Assembly (NCBI RefSeq): GCF_003337235.1
Contig: NZ_QPJC01000007.1
Location: 160,662-224,661, forward strand
Source: Halopolyspora algeriensis
GTDB taxonomy: Bacteria; Actinomycetota; Actinomycetes; Mycobacteriales; Pseudonocardiaceae
Direction of reading: 5' to 3'
DNA length: 64,000 nt
Shown: piece after piece, positions 1 through 9,991 of the stretch
Layout: the number at the start of each line of letters is the position of its first letter
Position numbering within the stretch: position 1 is the first letter of the stretch
The notes under the pieces: generated by a model
The model's input: only the letters and a program-made list of their open reading frames with translations
What the model was told of the DNA's origin: nothing
Databases searched by the model: none
Position numbers and translations under genes: made by a program

Positions 1-45
1 GGAACTTTCACTCGCATAGAAGTAACGAAAGTTCCGTTCACTCAC
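1..45. repeat. Palindromic intergenic element, copy 1 (3' of ileS)
   Basis: An inverted repeat with arms at 1-9 (ggaactttc) and 27-35 (gaaagttcc) lies just past the ileS stop. The right arm continues as cgaaagttccgttcactc (26-43), the exact reverse complement of the left arm of the element at 9931-9948. The left arm is cut by the window edge. Its position right after a stop codon suggests a terminator or a REP-like element. This is inference; no long T-run is present. Confidence 0.6.
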
Positions 46-57
46 ATCGCGTTCGGC

Positions 58-3000
58 TCAGACCTTCGCGACCGAGACCGCGATCTCGGTGCCGTCACCG
101 ACACTGCCCGCGAAGCCGTCCGCCGGTCCCGCCTCCACCGCATCGGCCAGTGTCTCGCCCGCGATGAACGTGCGGTGCGCGGCGATCGCGTCGAGTACCT
201 CGTCGGGAGCCGCCACCGTGACAGTCACCCGGTCCGAGACATCCAGACCGGCCTCACGCCTGGCCTGCTGCACCACGCGCACCACGTCCCGGGCCATCCC
301 TTCGGCAGCCAGCTCCTCGGTGACCTCGGTGTCCAGCACGACCATGCCGCTGCCGCCGGGCAGGGCGCAGGCGGCACCGGGGTCGGTGGACACCAGCCGC
401 TCGGTGAACTCGCCCTCGTGCAGCTCGATTCCCGCGGCGATGACGTTCCCGCCGGGAGTGCGGCTCCACTCGCCCGACTTCACCGACTTGATGACCTTCT
501 GGACGTCCCCACCGAGCCGGGGTCCGGCCGCACGTGCGTTGACCGACACCTCGAAGTGACCGTGCGCGGCCACATCCGTGGTGAATTCGACCTCCCGGAC
601 GTTGACCTCGTTGCGGATCAGGTCGGCGAACGGCTGCAGCGACTCCGCTTCCGGCGTGGCCACCACCAGCTTGGCCAGCGGCAGCCGCACGCGCAGCTTG
701 CTGGACTTGCGCATCGCCAGCGCCGACGAGCAGACCTGGCGAACCTGATCCATGGCGTGCACCAGAGCGGCATCGGCGGGCAGCTCGTCGACCACCGGCC
801 AGTCCGCCAGGTGTACCGAGCGCCCACCTGTCAGCCCGCGCCACACGGACTCGGCGGTCAGCGGCAGCAGTGGAGCCACCACGCGACTGGTCATCTCCAG
901 CACGGTGTGCAGCGTGTCGATCGCGTCGGAGTCGCCGGACCAGAAGCGGTCCCGCGACCGCCGCACGTACCAGTTGGTGAGCACTTCCAGGAACTCGCGC
1001 ACCGCCGCGCACGCGCCCGCGAGATCGAAGTGGTCCATCGCGTTCTGCACGTCGCTGACCAGCTCCTGGGTCTTGGCCAGGATGTACCGGTCGAGCACGT
1101 GCCGACTGTCCACACGGTACCGTCCCTCGGCGCCTTCGGCGTTGGCGTACAGCGCGAGGAAGTACCACGAGTTCCACAGCGGTAGCACCGCCTGGCGTAC
1201 CGCATCCCGGATGCCCTTCTCGGTCACCACCAGGTCGCCGCCGCGCAGGATCGGGCTGGACATCAGAAACCAGCGCATCGCGTCCGACCCGTCGCGGTTG
1301 AACACGTCGTTGACGTCCGGGTAGTTGCCCTTGGACTTCGACATCTTCAACCCGTCGTGACCGAGCACGATGCCGTGGGCCACGACATGGGAGAACGCCG
1401 GGCGGTCGAACAACGCGGTGGCCAGCACGTGCAACGTGTAGAACCAGCCACGGGTCTGGCCGTTGTACTCGACGATGAAATCGCCCGGGTAGTGGTGCTC
1501 GAACCACTCGGCGTTGGCGAACGGGTAGTGCACCTGGGCGAAGGGCATCGACCCCGACTCGAACCAGCAGTCCAGAACCTCGGGAACCCGCCGCATCGTG
1601 GAGTTGCCCGTCGGATCGTCCGGATTGGGCCGGGTCAACTCGTCGATGTTCGGACGGTGCAGGTCGGTGGGGCGCACCCCGAAGTCGGCCTCCAGCTCGT
1701 CCAACGAACCGTAAACGTCCACCCGGGGATGGGTGGGGTCGTCGGAGACCCAGACCGGGATGGGCGAACCCCAGTAGCGGTTGCGCGAGACGTTCCAATC
1801 GCGGGCGTTTTCCAGCCATTTGCCGAACTGGCCGTCGCGGATGTGGGCGGGCACCCACTCGATCCGCTGGTTCAACTCGACCATGCGATCGCGGAACTGC
1901 GTCACCGCCACGAACCACGAGGACACCGCGCGCTGGATCAGCGCGTTGTCGCAGCGCCAGCAGTGCGGATACGGGTGGTCGTAGGTCTCGTGCCGCAGCA
2001 GCACGCCCGCCTGCTTGAGGTCGCGGATGATCTGCTTGTTCGCCTCGAAGACCTGCATGCCCTCGTACGGCGCGACCTCGTCGGTGAACCGCCCGTGCGC
2101 ATCGACCGGGACCACCGGCTCGATACCGGCCGCGTCGGTGACGGCCTTGTCCTCCTCACCGAAGGCCGGGGCGATGTGCACGAGCCCGGTGCCGTCGTCG
2201 GTGGTCACATAGTCCGCTTCGAGGATCCGGTGGGCATTGTCGCGGCCGGTGAAGAAGTCGAACGGCGGCTCGTAGCGACTGCCGAGCAGCTCGGTTCCGC
2301 GGAAGCGATTCACGACCCGGTCGGCGATGTCCTCGCCCAGCTCCCGGGTGTAGGCGCCCAGCCTCGCCTCGGCCAGGACATAGCGCTCGCCGCCGTGCTC
2401 CGGTTCGACGAGCACGTAGTCGATGTCCGGGTGCACCGCGGCCGCCAGGTTCGACGGCAGTGTCCACGGTGTCGTCGTCCACGCCAGGGCAAGGGCTCCG
2501 TCGAAGGACTTGCCCGGTGCCCGCAGCCGCAGGCCCACGGTGACCGCCGGGTCCTGCCGCTGGCGGTAGACATCGTCCATGCGGGTCTCGGTGTTGGACA
2601 GCGGCGTCTCGCAACGCCAGCAGTACCAGACCACCCGGAAGCCCTCGTAGACCAACCCCTTGTCCCAGAGGGTCTTGAACGCCCACATGACGCTTTCCAT
2701 GTAATCCAGGTCGAGCGTCTTGTAGTCGTTGTCGAAGTCCACCCAGCGTGCCTGACGAGTGACGTAGTCCTGCCACTCGTCGGTGTAACGCAGGACCGAG
2801 GACCGGCACGCCTCGTTGAACTCGGCGACCCCCATCGACTCGATCTCGGACTTCGTCGAGATGCCGAGCTGCTTTTCCGCCTCGACCTCGGCGGGAAGGC
2901 CGTGACAGTCCCAGCCGAACCGGCGCTCCACCCGCCGCCCGCGCATCGTCTGGTAGCGCGGCACCGCGTCCTTGACGTAGCCGGTCAGCAGGTGCCCGTA

Positions 3001-3243
3001 GTGCGGCAGGCCGTTGGCGAACGGAGGCCCGTCGTAGAAGACGAACTCGTTCGAGCCGTTCGGCCCCGCATCACGTGCCTCGACACTGGCCTGGAACGTC
3101 CCGTCGCGGCTCCAGAAGTCGAGGACCTGGCGTTCGATGGCGGGAAACGACGGGTGCGCGGCAACTCCCCCGTCCGGGGAATGTCCCGCCGTGGAATCCT
3201 CGGTACCGGCCACGCCGTTGAAGGGAACCTTCGGGTAAGCCAT
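58..3243 (-). CDS. ileS: Isoleucyl-tRNA synthetase
   Basis: Charges tRNA-Ile with isoleucine in the cytoplasm. The protein is 1061 aa, normal for the family. Visible are the class I HIGH-type signature HYGH near residue 80 (in [14 protein letters not shown]) and KMSKS near residue 632, with the CP1 editing domain between them and the anticodon-binding region after. The reading frame stays open 45 codons further upstream, but that part is leader RNA. The ATG at 3243 is preceded by GAGGAG at about 10 nt and begins MAYPKVPF, so I take it as the start. A T-box leader precedes it, implying control by uncharged tRNA-Ile. It is the last gene of the minus-strand block. Confidence 0.97.
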   Translation of the reverse strand: MAYPKVPFNGVAGTEDSTAGHSPDGGVAAHPSFPAIERQVLDFWSRDGTFQASVEARDAGPNGSNEFVFYDGPPFANGLPHYGHLLTGYVKDAVPRYQTMRGRRVERRFGWDCHGLPAEVEAEKQLGISTKSEIESMGVAEFNEACRSSVLRYTDEWQDYVTRQARWVDFDNDYKTLDLDYMESVMWAFKTLWDKGLVYEGFRVVWYCWRCETPLSNTETRMDDVYRQRQDPAVTVGLRLRAPGKSFDGALALAWTTTPWTLPSNLAAAVHPDIDYVLVEPEHGGERYVLAEARLGAYTRELGEDIADRVVNRFRGTELLGSRYEPPFDFFTGRDNAHRILEADYVTTDDGTGLVHIAPAFGEEDKAVTDAAGIEPVVPVDAHGRFTDEVAPYEGMQVFEANKQIIRDLKQAGVLLRHETYDHPYPHCWRCDNALIQRAVSSWFVAVTQFRDRMVELNQRIEWVPAHIRDGQFGKWLENARDWNVSRNRYWGSPIPVWVSDDPTHPRVDVYGSLDELEADFGVRPTDLHRPNIDELTRPNPDDPTGNSTMRRVPEVLDCWFESGSMPFAQVHYPFANAEWFEHHYPGDFIVEYNGQTRGWFYTLHVLATALFDRPAFSHVVAHGIVLGHDGLKMSKSKGNYPDVNDVFNRDGSDAMRWFLMSSPILRGGDLVVTEKGIRDAVRQAVLPLWNSWYFLALYANAEGAEGRYRVDSRHVLDRYILAKTQELVSDVQNAMDHFDLAGACAAVREFLEVLTNWYVRRSRDRFWSGDSDAIDTLHTVLEMTSRVVAPLLPLTAESVWRGLTGGRSVHLADWPVVDELPADAALVHAMDQVRQVCSSALAMRKSSKLRVRLPLAKLVVATPEAESLQPFADLIRNEVNVREVEFTTDVAAHGHFEVSVNARAAGPRLGGDVQKVIKSVKSGEWSRTPGGNVIAAGIELHEGEFTERLVSTDPGAACALPGGSGMVVLDTEVTEELAAEGMARDVVRVVQQARREAGLDVSDRVTVTVAAPDEVLDAIAAHRTFIAGETLADAVEAGPADGFAGSVGDGTEIAVSVAKV

Positions 3244-3440
3244 CGCGGATGCGCTCCTCGCGGATGTGTCGTCTGCTTCGCCGCACGAACATCGGTGGTC
3301 AACGCCCGATGCCCACACGGGGACGCCACGCTCGCGCCCGATCCTCCACGACCGGTCGCCCGCGTCTCGCGGTACCACCCCGCTTGCCGTACCCGAGGCC
3401 GGGTGCCCCGGTCCGGGACACTGTGATCCGGCAGCTACGT
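3244..3440 (-). promoter_or_regulatory. T-box leader of ileS
   Basis: On the minus strand the leader contains GGGGTGGTACCGCG (3368-3381), a match to the conserved T-box sequence that binds the uncharged tRNA acceptor end. About 45 nt further 5' is a possible Ile specifier codon, ATC, at 3425-3427 inside GGATCACAG. Translational T-boxes with short stem I are known upstream of actinobacterial ileS, for example in Mycobacterium smegmatis. No intrinsic terminator is visible between the T-box and the ATG, which fits translational control. Boundaries are approximate and the specifier assignment is inferred. Confidence 0.85.
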
Positions 3441-3624
3441 ACGGCCACTCGTTTCGGGCTGTGACGGGCCCGCCCGTCCGATTCTACTGAGGCGAGAGTG
3501 ACACTCGCCCGTTCTTCCGGAGGCTCCCCGGTGATGGCCGGTTCAACGCCGCGTTGGGACCAGAATAGCGCCTGCAGGCAACCGTGTTTCCGCGGCCCTC
3601 GGCACACTGCGGTGACGGCAACTC

Positions 3625-4218
3625 TCAGTGTGTTGCGCGCTGCCGGGCGGCCAGTGTCGTGTCCGGCTCACACAACGCGCAGGGGGTGAAGCCGAGATCA
3701 CGCGCTTCCCACACCGGCAACGGGATCGTGGTGTGCCGGCTCGCCCAGTCGCAGTCCTCCAGGTGGTAGCGCGGTCTCTCGTCGATGACGACGACCGCGA
3801 CCTCCAACTCCGAGACCACCAACGCATCAGCTGCATCGGTGTCCTCCTCCGCGGGCTCGTCACCGGCCGCGCCGTCCGGTTCCGCAGCGCCGCGCACCGC
3901 ATCGTGCTCGGCGGAGACCGGGCTCTCCTCCCGCCCGTCGAATTCCCGCTGCCCGCCGTGCTCCTGCCGCGTGTCGGACTCCGACAGCTCGGACGGTTGC
4001 CGTTCCTCGGAAGCCGACGCCGGTTCCGCGGTTTCGCCCGCGCCGGTGGAAGCGGCCCGCAGCCGGCGTCCGCGGCGAGCACTCGCCAGGATCAGCAGCA
4101 TCGTCGCGAGGACGCTGAGCCCCACCGAGATCCACGCCCAGTGGGGGTTCCCGGTGACCACCGCGCCGGCAAGAACACCGGCGGCCGCGACAATCAGCAG
4201 CAGGACCACGAACAACAC
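3625..4218 (-). CDS. Hypothetical membrane protein with C-terminal Cys motif
   Basis: A 197-aa protein with two hydrophobic segments near residues 1-22 and 28-46, a long acidic Glu/Asp/Ser-rich middle, and a compact C-terminal domain with YHLEDCDW and GFTPCALCEPD. The paired cysteines look like a small structural or metal site. The start is GTG, with GGAAGG about 11 nt upstream. It lies between wag31 and ileS in the same orientation, a place where Pseudonocardiales often have an uncharacterised membrane protein. I do not recognise a function; a cell-envelope role would be guesswork from position. Confidence 0.75.
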   Translation of the reverse strand: MLFVVLLLIVAAAGVLAGAVVTGNPHWAWISVGLSVLATMLLILASARRGRRLRAASTGAGETAEPASASEERQPSELSESDTRQEHGGQREFDGREESPVSAEHDAVRGAAEPDGAAGDEPAEEDTDAADALVVSELEVAVVVIDERPRYHLEDCDWASRHTTIPLPVWEARDLGFTPCALCEPDTTLAARQRATH

Positions 4219-4371
4219 GTCTGCTCACGCCTTCCGGGCATGCTCCTCGATCATCCGGCACAGCCCGCTTCGCCCGGGCCGCACCCTCACCGCCACAGCG
4301 CGGAACCGGTGAGCGGAGCAGGGCGACGGAAGGCGGACACACCACCGTCACCCTGCCGCAATGCCGGGATG

Positions 4372-5253
4372 TCAGCCTGCTTCCGCGGCGCGCGCTCCGA
4401 AGCTGTACCCGCTGCTACTGCTGCTGCTCTGCTGCCCGGAGGAACGGCTGCCGTTCCCGTTCTCACTGGGCGCAGCCGAGCCCCGATCCTGCAGTTCACG
4501 CAATTGGGATTCGAGGTAGGTCTGCAGGCGTGTGCGGTACTCGCGTTCGAACGTACGCAGCGTTTCGATCTTCTTTTCGAGTGCGTTCTTCTCCTGCGTG
4601 ATGTTGCCCATCACCTCGGCATGCTTGCGCTGGGCGTCCCGCTCCAGCCCGGCAGCCTTCTCCCTGGCCTGACGCTCCAGGGTCTCGGCCCGCGTCCGCG
4701 CATCGTTGAGCATCGTCTCGGCCCGGGTGCGGGCGTCGTTGACCATGCTGTCGGCCTTGGTCCGGGCATCGGAGAGCAACTGCTCGGACTTGGTGCGGGC
4801 TTCCGAGAGCATCCCGTCGGACTCGGACTTGGCCTCACCGGTCAACCGGTCGGCCATCTCCTGGGCGAGGCCGAGCACCTTGGCGGCCTGCACGTGCTGA
4901 TCGCCGCCGGGGGAGGTCTGCTCGGCCGGCGCCGGCGGGGGAACCGGCGCAAGCCTGCGCGGCTCTTCGGTCGAGGCGCTTGCGGCGGCCGCGGGGGACT
5001 GGGTCGAGGTCGAGGAGGTCGAGGCCGGGGAAGCCTGGCTCCGGCCGTCATCGAGGTCGACCTGCGTGGACTGCTGCTGCGACTCCAGCTGCTCCACCTG
5101 GCTTCGCAGGTCGCTGTTTTCCTCCACCAGTCGGGCAAGCTCGGCTTCGACGAGGTCGAGGAAAGCATCCACCTCGTCCTCGTTGTAACCCCGCTTGCCA
5201 ATCGGGGGTTTGCTGAACGCCACGTTATGAACGTCGGCGGGGGTCAAGCCCAC
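4372..5253 (-). CDS. wag31: DivIVA-family polar growth scaffold Wag31
   Basis: A cytoplasmic coiled-coil scaffold that marks negatively curved membrane at poles and septa and recruits the elongation machinery in actinobacteria. The N-terminal DivIVA membrane-binding domain is clear: [32 protein letters not shown] Ser/Pro/Thr-rich linker (about residues 70-120) precedes a long coiled coil (about 120-260) with repeated ARTKAD/ARTRAE heptad blocks. The Ser/Gly-rich tail is poorly conserved. At 293 aa it is slightly longer than the mycobacterial protein. It lies downstream of ftsZ-sepF-yggT, as in mycobacteria. Confidence 0.95.
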   Translation of the reverse strand: MGLTPADVHNVAFSKPPIGKRGYNEDEVDAFLDLVEAELARLVEENSDLRSQVEQLESQQQSTQVDLDDGRSQASPASTSSTSTQSPAAAASASTEEPRRLAPVPPPAPAEQTSPGGDQHVQAAKVLGLAQEMADRLTGEAKSESDGMLSEARTKSEQLLSDARTKADSMVNDARTRAETMLNDARTRAETLERQAREKAAGLERDAQRKHAEVMGNITQEKNALEKKIETLRTFEREYRTRLQTYLESQLRELQDRGSAAPSENGNGSRSSGQQSSSSSSGYSFGARAAEAG

Positions 5254-5300
5254 AAGATCACCTCACGCACTCCTCGGCTGCGAGTTCTCCGGGTTCCCCG

Positions 5301-5585
5301 CTACCCGGGTCGAACCAGTTGCATCAGGATGAACACAACCAGCAGCAGCACCATAATCGATAGGTCTAGCCCGACGCCGCCGATCCGGACAGTCGGGATC
5401 ACCCGCCGCAGCAAGCGAACGGGTGGGTCGGTCACTGTGTAGATGCTCTCCAGCGCGATTGCAACCCCCCCACGAGGGCGCCAATCTCGGGCGAACGCTC
5501 GGACGAGCTCCACCACAATACGCGCCACCAGCATCAACCAGAAGAAGAACAGCAGGTAGTACAGAACGATCAGGACCGGTTCCAC
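5301..5585 (-). CDS. YggT-family membrane protein
   Basis: A 94-aa integral membrane protein with hydrophobic segments at about residues 4-26 and 68-92 joined by a loop containing TDPPVRLLRRVIP, the usual YggT signature. The family is found next to sepF in Gram-positive dcw clusters and is thought to assist division-site or envelope organisation; its biochemistry is not settled. It is followed by wag31 after 47 bp and preceded by sepF after 18 bp, so the three are probably cotranscribed. Confidence 0.9.
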   Translation of the reverse strand: MEPVLIVLYYLLFFFWLMLVARIVVELVRAFARDWRPRGGVAIALESIYTVTDPPVRLLRRVIPTVRIGGVGLDLSIMVLLLVVFILMQLVRPG

Positions 5586-5603
5586 GACTCAACTCTGCAC
5601 CAC

Positions 5604-6233
5604 TCACCCGTAGTTGAAAAAGGCACCCTCCGCGAGACGGCGTTTGTCCTCGGCGGCGACTTCGACATTGGGAGGCGAGAGCAGGAACACGCGGTTGGTC
5701 ACCTTCTCGATCGAGCCCCGCAGAGCAAAGGCCAGACCTGCGGCGAAGTCGACCAGTCGCTTGGCGTCGGCCTCACTCATCTCGGTCAGGTTCATGATCA
5801 CCGGCGTGCCTTCGCGGTACTGCTCGCCAATGGTGCGTGCCTCGCTGTAACTGCGGGGATGCAGGGTTGTGATCTTGCTCAAGTTGTCGTGGCTTCCGGT
5901 GTCGCTCACCGCGCGCAGGCGCGAGGCCTGGTCCCGGTGTGGATCGACAGCCAGCGAGCCTCGAACCGGCGTTTCCGCCGACCACTCGCGGCGTGAACGC
6001 CCCTGACCACCGTCGCCGTGAGGGTGCCCGGGGAGGCCATCGGTGCTCTGGATCGGGTTTCCGCCCCGCAGCCCGTCACCGAAACGGCGCCGGCCACCGA
6101 TCCTGTCGGATTCGGAGTCGTAGTCCTCGACGTCCGAACCGTACCCGCCGTAGCCGGGATCATCATCGTACCCGTCGACCTCCTCGGCCGGGACCATGCC
6201 GAAGTATGCCTTCAGCTTGTGCAGCACGCTCAT
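5604..6233 (-). CDS. sepF: Cell division protein SepF
   Basis: Membrane-associated FtsZ anchor. The N-terminal amphipathic helix ([14 protein letters not shown]) binds membrane. An acidic, Gly/Arg-rich linker runs to about residue 110. The C-terminal SepF domain carries the conserved region [14 protein letters not shown] and [11 protein letters not shown], ending FFNYG. The protein is 209 aa. A TTG lies two codons upstream at 6239, but the ATG at 6233 gives the canonical MSVLHK start and sits after an AAGGGG-type ribosome site. The gene follows yggS and precedes yggT. Confidence 0.94.
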   Translation of the reverse strand: MSVLHKLKAYFGMVPAEEVDGYDDDPGYGGYGSDVEDYDSESDRIGGRRRFGDGLRGGNPIQSTDGLPGHPHGDGGQGRSRREWSAETPVRGSLAVDPHRDQASRLRAVSDTGSHDNLSKITTLHPRSYSEARTIGEQYREGTPVIMNLTEMSEADAKRLVDFAAGLAFALRGSIEKVTNRVFLLSPPNVEVAAEDKRRLAEGAFFNYG

Positions 6234-6305
6234 CGGCAAGCCCCTTCCTCCGCGACTCCTTCGCGCCGGGTACCGGCGTCAGCCGGCTCTCGATCCCGCT
6301 GACGG

Positions 6306-7058
6306 CTACGGCGAGACTAACGGGCGCCCGCCCAACAGCCCTGTTCCGACACGCACGCGTGTCGAACCGTGCGCTATGGCACTTTCCAGATCGCCACTCA
6401 TCCCCGCCGAGACCTGATCAGCATCGGGAAAGTCCTGTCGCATTCGCTCGGAAATCCGAAGAAGAGTGTCGAAAGACACATCCGGATCACCTTCCAAGGG
6501 GGCGACGGCCATCACACCACGGAGGCGAATCTCATACATTCGGCTGATCATTTCAGCGAGTCGAGGGACATTCTCGGGAGAACACCCCCCTCTCCCACTC
6601 TGCCCGTCGAGGTTCACCTGAATCAGCACGTCGAGCGGTTCCTGTCGCTCACCGCTCTCCAGCGCCCGCGCCGAAGCCCGCTGCAGCGCCTCGGCGAGTC
6701 GCGGGCTGTCGACGGACTCGACCACATCGGCCCAGCGAGCCACCGATCGCGCCTTGTTGCGCTGCAACTGCCCGACCATGTGCCAGCGCACGTTGGCGTG
6801 CGGACGAAGGGCGCCGAACTCGGCCACTTTCGCCCGCGCTTCCTGCTCACGGTTCTCGGCGAACTCGGTGAGCCCCAGATCGCTGAGCAAAGCCGCGTCA
6901 CCGGCCGGGAAAGTCTTGGTCACGGCCAGCAACCCGACATCGTCGGGGCGCCGCCCGGCAGCGCGGCAGGCGGCATCGATACGTTCCCGGACTTCACGCA
7001 GTGATTTCTCCAGCTCGACGCGCCGCCGCTCGTTGAGTTCCCCATCGGGCGATGTCAT
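6306..7058 (-). CDS. yggS: YggS/PLPBP pyridoxal-phosphate-binding protein
   Basis: A 250-aa fold-type III PLP carrier involved in vitamin B6 and amino-acid homeostasis, with no known catalytic reaction. The PLP lysine is in LLAVTKTFP (near residue 46). FAENREQEARAK, WHMVGQLQRNKAR and the phosphate-binding SAGMSGDLESAIAHGST complete the family pattern. The common ENRVQE appears here as ENREQE. The frame is open far upstream, but that part overlaps pgeF. The ATG at 7058 overlaps the pgeF stop as TGATG, indicating translational coupling. Confidence 0.93.
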   Translation of the reverse strand: MTSPDGELNERRRVELEKSLREVRERIDAACRAAGRRPDDVGLLAVTKTFPAGDAALLSDLGLTEFAENREQEARAKVAEFGALRPHANVRWHMVGQLQRNKARSVARWADVVESVDSPRLAEALQRASARALESGERQEPLDVLIQVNLDGQSGRGGCSPENVPRLAEMISRMYEIRLRGVMAVAPLEGDPDVSFDTLLRISERMRQDFPDADQVSAGMSGDLESAIAHGSTRVRVGTGLLGGRPLVSP

Positions 7059-7777
7059 CACTGCTGCCCCTCCGGATCGGCCCAGATCACCGCTGCGAGC
7101 CTGCCGGTACGCGGCCCGTCCCGGCGGTGGCTGAACAGTTCCCGCGACTCCATCGTGCACCGCGGGTCGACCCCGATCCCGGCCACACCGGCGGCGGCGA
7201 GCTGCTCCCAGAGCCCCGCGCGGATGTCCAGACCGCTGGTGCCGTTGCGGGTCTTGCAGGCACTGCCCGGAAGATGGCGTTCGACATCGGCCTGCATCTC
7301 GGGCGGCACCTCGTAGCACTGCCCGCACGCAGCCGGCCCGAGCAGTGCCTCGATCCGATCGATGCGCGCTCCGGCCTGGTGCATGGTTTTCAGTGCGGCC
7401 ACGACGACGCCGACCCGAGCACCCACGCGTCCGGCATGCACGGCGGAAACCACACCGCTGTCCGGGTCTCCGAGCAGGACGGGGACGCAGTCGGCCACGA
7501 GCGCGGCCAGAGCGAGATTCGGCACGGCAGTCACGAGCGCGTCGGTCGCCTCGACCGGAGCCGAGTGCGGCGCCTCGACGCGGGTGGCGGTCCGGCCGTG
7601 GATCTGTTCCATCCACACCAGACGGTCCTGGTCGAGGCCGATCCCCTCGGCAAGCTTGCGCTGGTTCGCTGCCAGTGCGGCCGGGTCGTCGCCGACCTTG
7701 CCGCCCAGGTTGAACGAGTCGAACGGTGGTTGGGAATGACCACCTTCCCGTGTGGTGATCACGCGACGAATTCGCAC
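7058..7777 (-). CDS. pgeF: Peptidoglycan editing factor PgeF (YfiH/laccase-domain)
   Basis: Multicopper polyphenol-oxidase-fold protein. E. coli PgeF prevents misincorporation of L-Ser into peptidoglycan precursors. Metal-ligand regions are present: ADCVPVLL with Cys, SAVHAGRVG with His, and the early MEQIHGR His. I place the start at GTG 7777 (VRIRRVITTREGG) because GGAGG lies 7 nt upstream; a further 12 codons are open to 7813. That gives 239 aa. It is positioned between ftsZ and yggS, as in mycobacteria. Confidence 0.9.
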   Translation of the reverse strand: MRIRRVITTREGGHSQPPFDSFNLGGKVGDDPAALAANQRKLAEGIGLDQDRLVWMEQIHGRTATRVEAPHSAPVEATDALVTAVPNLALAALVADCVPVLLGDPDSGVVSAVHAGRVGARVGVVVAALKTMHQAGARIDRIEALLGPAACGQCYEVPPEMQADVERHLPGSACKTRNGTSGLDIRAGLWEQLAAAGVAGIGVDPRCTMESRELFSHRRDGPRTGRLAAVIWADPEGQQ

Positions 7778-7984
7778 TGCAAGCCCTCCTGCACAGGTAC
7801 CTGGGAAACGCACCGGCCGAAGGCCGCACCACCGTCCCGGGTGAGGGGCCTTCTCCTTCGCGATTCTCCCCCATGTGGGTGACTACCTGATGTGGCCTGC
7901 GAGCCGCCCGCCCCTTTGCCTCGGGAAAGCAGATACCGAAACGCCGGTTCGGCAACCCCCTACGCCGACCCTCGGGCTTCCTTG

Positions 7985-9526
7985 CTACCGCCGCATGAAG
8001 GGTGGAATGTCCACATCATCGTCGTTGTCGTCACCGGAATCCGGAGTGCTTCGGTTCGGAAGTGAGCCGCCGAAACCATTGCCGGTACGGCCGGACATCG
8101 GGAGACCGCCCTGCTGCTCGCCCGGCACGACCCCCTCGGAGCCGAACCCGTCGGACGGCTGCTGCGGGCGCTGCACCGACTCAAGCCGCTCCGAACCGCT
8201 CTGCCCGTGCTGGGAATCGTCGGCATGGTCCCCGGCCGGGGACTGTGTTCGCGCCCGCTGGGACATCGGGGACGGCGGCACCGCCCCCTGGGAGGCCGGT
8301 CCCGCCGAGGTCGCGGACTGCCCGGCAGCGGACTGATCCTCGGCCCGCTGTGACCGGGGCTGCACCCCCTCCGTCTGCCCGGCCACGGCGGTCTGCGGCG
8401 GTGTCAGGTCATTGGGCGTGCTCGACTGCTGGGCAAATGACTGCCCGGACTGATCCGTGGTGCCCGCCGGGGACTCCTCGTACTCGAGGTGGCTGTCCAC
8501 GACCTGCCCGTCGGCGATCTGCCCGTCCTCGTCCTCCCGCGAGCCCACCTTCGTGGGGTCCAGCTTCTTGTGCGTCGGTGCACCGGCGTCGAACCCGGCC
8601 GCGATGACGGTGACTCGCACCTCGTCGCCGAGCGAGTCGTCGATCACGGTACCGAAGATGATGTTGGCTTCGGGATGCGCGGATTCCTGCACCAACGACG
8701 CCGACTCGTTGATCTCGAACAAGCCCAGGTCGGAACCACCGGCGATGGCCAGCAACACCCCGTGGGCGCCTTCCATCGACGCTTCCAGCAACGGCGAGTT
8801 GATCGCCTTCTGCGCGGCCTGCACGGCTCTGCCCTCACCGCGGGCGGAACCGATGCCCATCAGGGCACTGCCCGCCCCGGACATGACGCTCTTGACGTCG
8901 GCGAAGTCGAGATTGATCAGCCCCGGGGTGGTGATCAGATCCGTGATGCCCTGCACACCGGACAGCAGCACCTCGTCGGCCGAGCGGAACGCGTCCATCA
9001 GGCTCACGCCGATGTCACCGAGCTGCAGCAGCCGGTCGTTGGGGATCACGATGAGGGTGTCGCACTCGTCGCGCAGTTCCTTGATGCCCTGCTCGGCCTG
9101 ATTCGCGCGCCGCTTGCCCTCGAAGGAGAAGGGACGGGTGACCACACCGATGGTCAACGCGCCCAGTTTGCGAGCGACCGAGGCGATCACCGGCGCACCG
9201 CCGGTGCCGGTCCCACCGCCCTCGCCGGCGGTGACGAACACCATGTCGGCGCCTTTGAGCACCTCTTCGATCTCGTCCTTGTGATCGTCGGCGGCCTGGT
9301 GACCGACATCGGGCGCGGCACCCGCGCCGAGCCCTCGGGTCAACTCGCGACCGATGTCGAGCTTGACATCGGCATCCGACATCAACAGGGCCTGCGCATC
9401 GGTGTTCACCGCGATGAACTCAACGCCTTTGAGCCCGACCTCGATCATGCGATTCACGGCATTGACTCCGCCGCCGCCGATGCCGACGACTTTGATCACC
9501 GCGAGATAGTTGTGCGGGGGCGTCAT
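7985..9526 (-). CDS. ftsZ: Cell division GTPase FtsZ with very long C-terminal linker
   Basis: Tubulin-like GTPase that forms the Z-ring. The GTP-binding signature [10 protein letters not shown] ends at residue 110, and the synergy loop lies in [13 protein letters not shown]. The globular part ends near residue 320. A Gln/Ser/Pro-rich disordered linker of roughly 180 residues follows, then the C-terminal peptide [12 protein letters not shown] that contacts SepF. The 513-aa length clearly exceeds the roughly 380-400 aa usual in actinobacteria. The start [15 protein letters not shown] at 9526 has AGGAAGG 9 nt upstream; an ATG at 9532 is less well spaced. Confidence 0.97.
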   Translation of the reverse strand: MTPPHNYLAVIKVVGIGGGGVNAVNRMIEVGLKGVEFIAVNTDAQALLMSDADVKLDIGRELTRGLGAGAAPDVGHQAADDHKDEIEEVLKGADMVFVTAGEGGGTGTGGAPVIASVARKLGALTIGVVTRPFSFEGKRRANQAEQGIKELRDECDTLIVIPNDRLLQLGDIGVSLMDAFRSADEVLLSGVQGITDLITTPGLINLDFADVKSVMSGAGSALMGIGSARGEGRAVQAAQKAINSPLLEASMEGAHGVLLAIAGGSDLGLFEINESASLVQESAHPEANIIFGTVIDDSLGDEVRVTVIAAGFDAGAPTHKKLDPTKVGSREDEDGQIADGQVVDSHLEYEESPAGTTDQSGQSFAQQSSTPNDLTPPQTAVAGQTEGVQPRSQRAEDQSAAGQSATSAGPASQGAVPPSPMSQRARTQSPAGDHADDSQHGQSGSERLESVQRPQQPSDGFGSEGVVPGEQQGGLPMSGRTGNGFGGSLPNRSTPDSGDDNDDDVDIPPFMRR

Positions 9527-9762
9527 CGTCATCCGCCTTCCTGGTCGTGGCTCTGTGCTCGCTGATGCTGGACCGTCGGTACGGCTCTCGGGGCCCGGCC
9601 GGTGACCGGTGAAACCCACCGGAGGGGCCAGGGGGTCACAATACGATCACTCCGTCCCCGAGTCGGACGGTAGGCATGGACGCGGTCCGGAGTCCAGCAG
9701 CCACGCCGGTTACCGGACCGGCGCGTCGCGGACCATGTCCGGCATCCACCACGTCCATTGCT

Positions 9763-9780
9763 CCTTTCGCCGGCGAAAGG
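9763..9780. promoter_or_regulatory. Perfect 18-bp palindrome upstream of ftsZ
   Basis: The ftsQ-ftsZ spacer (9527-9991) is 465 bp, the longest gap inside the dcw block, and presumably holds dedicated ftsZ promoters. Inside it cctttcgccggcgaaagg reads identically on both strands with no spacer. Such a gapless palindrome is a plausible dimeric-regulator operator. I cannot name the protein or place a -10/-35 with confidence. Confidence 0.45.
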
Positions 9781-9930
9781 GACCACTCGCGCTCCCGCTC
9801 CGTGCCGCGAAACGGCATCGGATCGGACCCGGCGCCCTTCCGTCAGGTGTTCACATGCGAGTGATCACCGTCAACACCGTACCGCGCCGATCATGCACTC
9901 GATCGAACCACTCGCCGGCTTTCCCGACCC

Positions 9931-9981
9931 GAGTGAACGGAACTTTCGTCACCTCTATCCGGGCGAAAGTTCCGCTCACTC
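9931..9981. repeat. Palindromic intergenic element, copy 2 (3' of ftsQ)
   Basis: Two 18-nt arms (9931-9948 and 9964-9981) pair with one mismatch around a 15-nt loop; the core is GGAACTTTCG/CGAAAGTTCC. The element begins 10 bp past the ftsQ stop. It shares arm sequence with copy 1 after ileS. The location after stop codons suggests termination or mRNA 3'-end protection, but no U-tract follows on either strand. Confidence 0.65.
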
Positions 9982-9991
9982 CTCACCGCGG

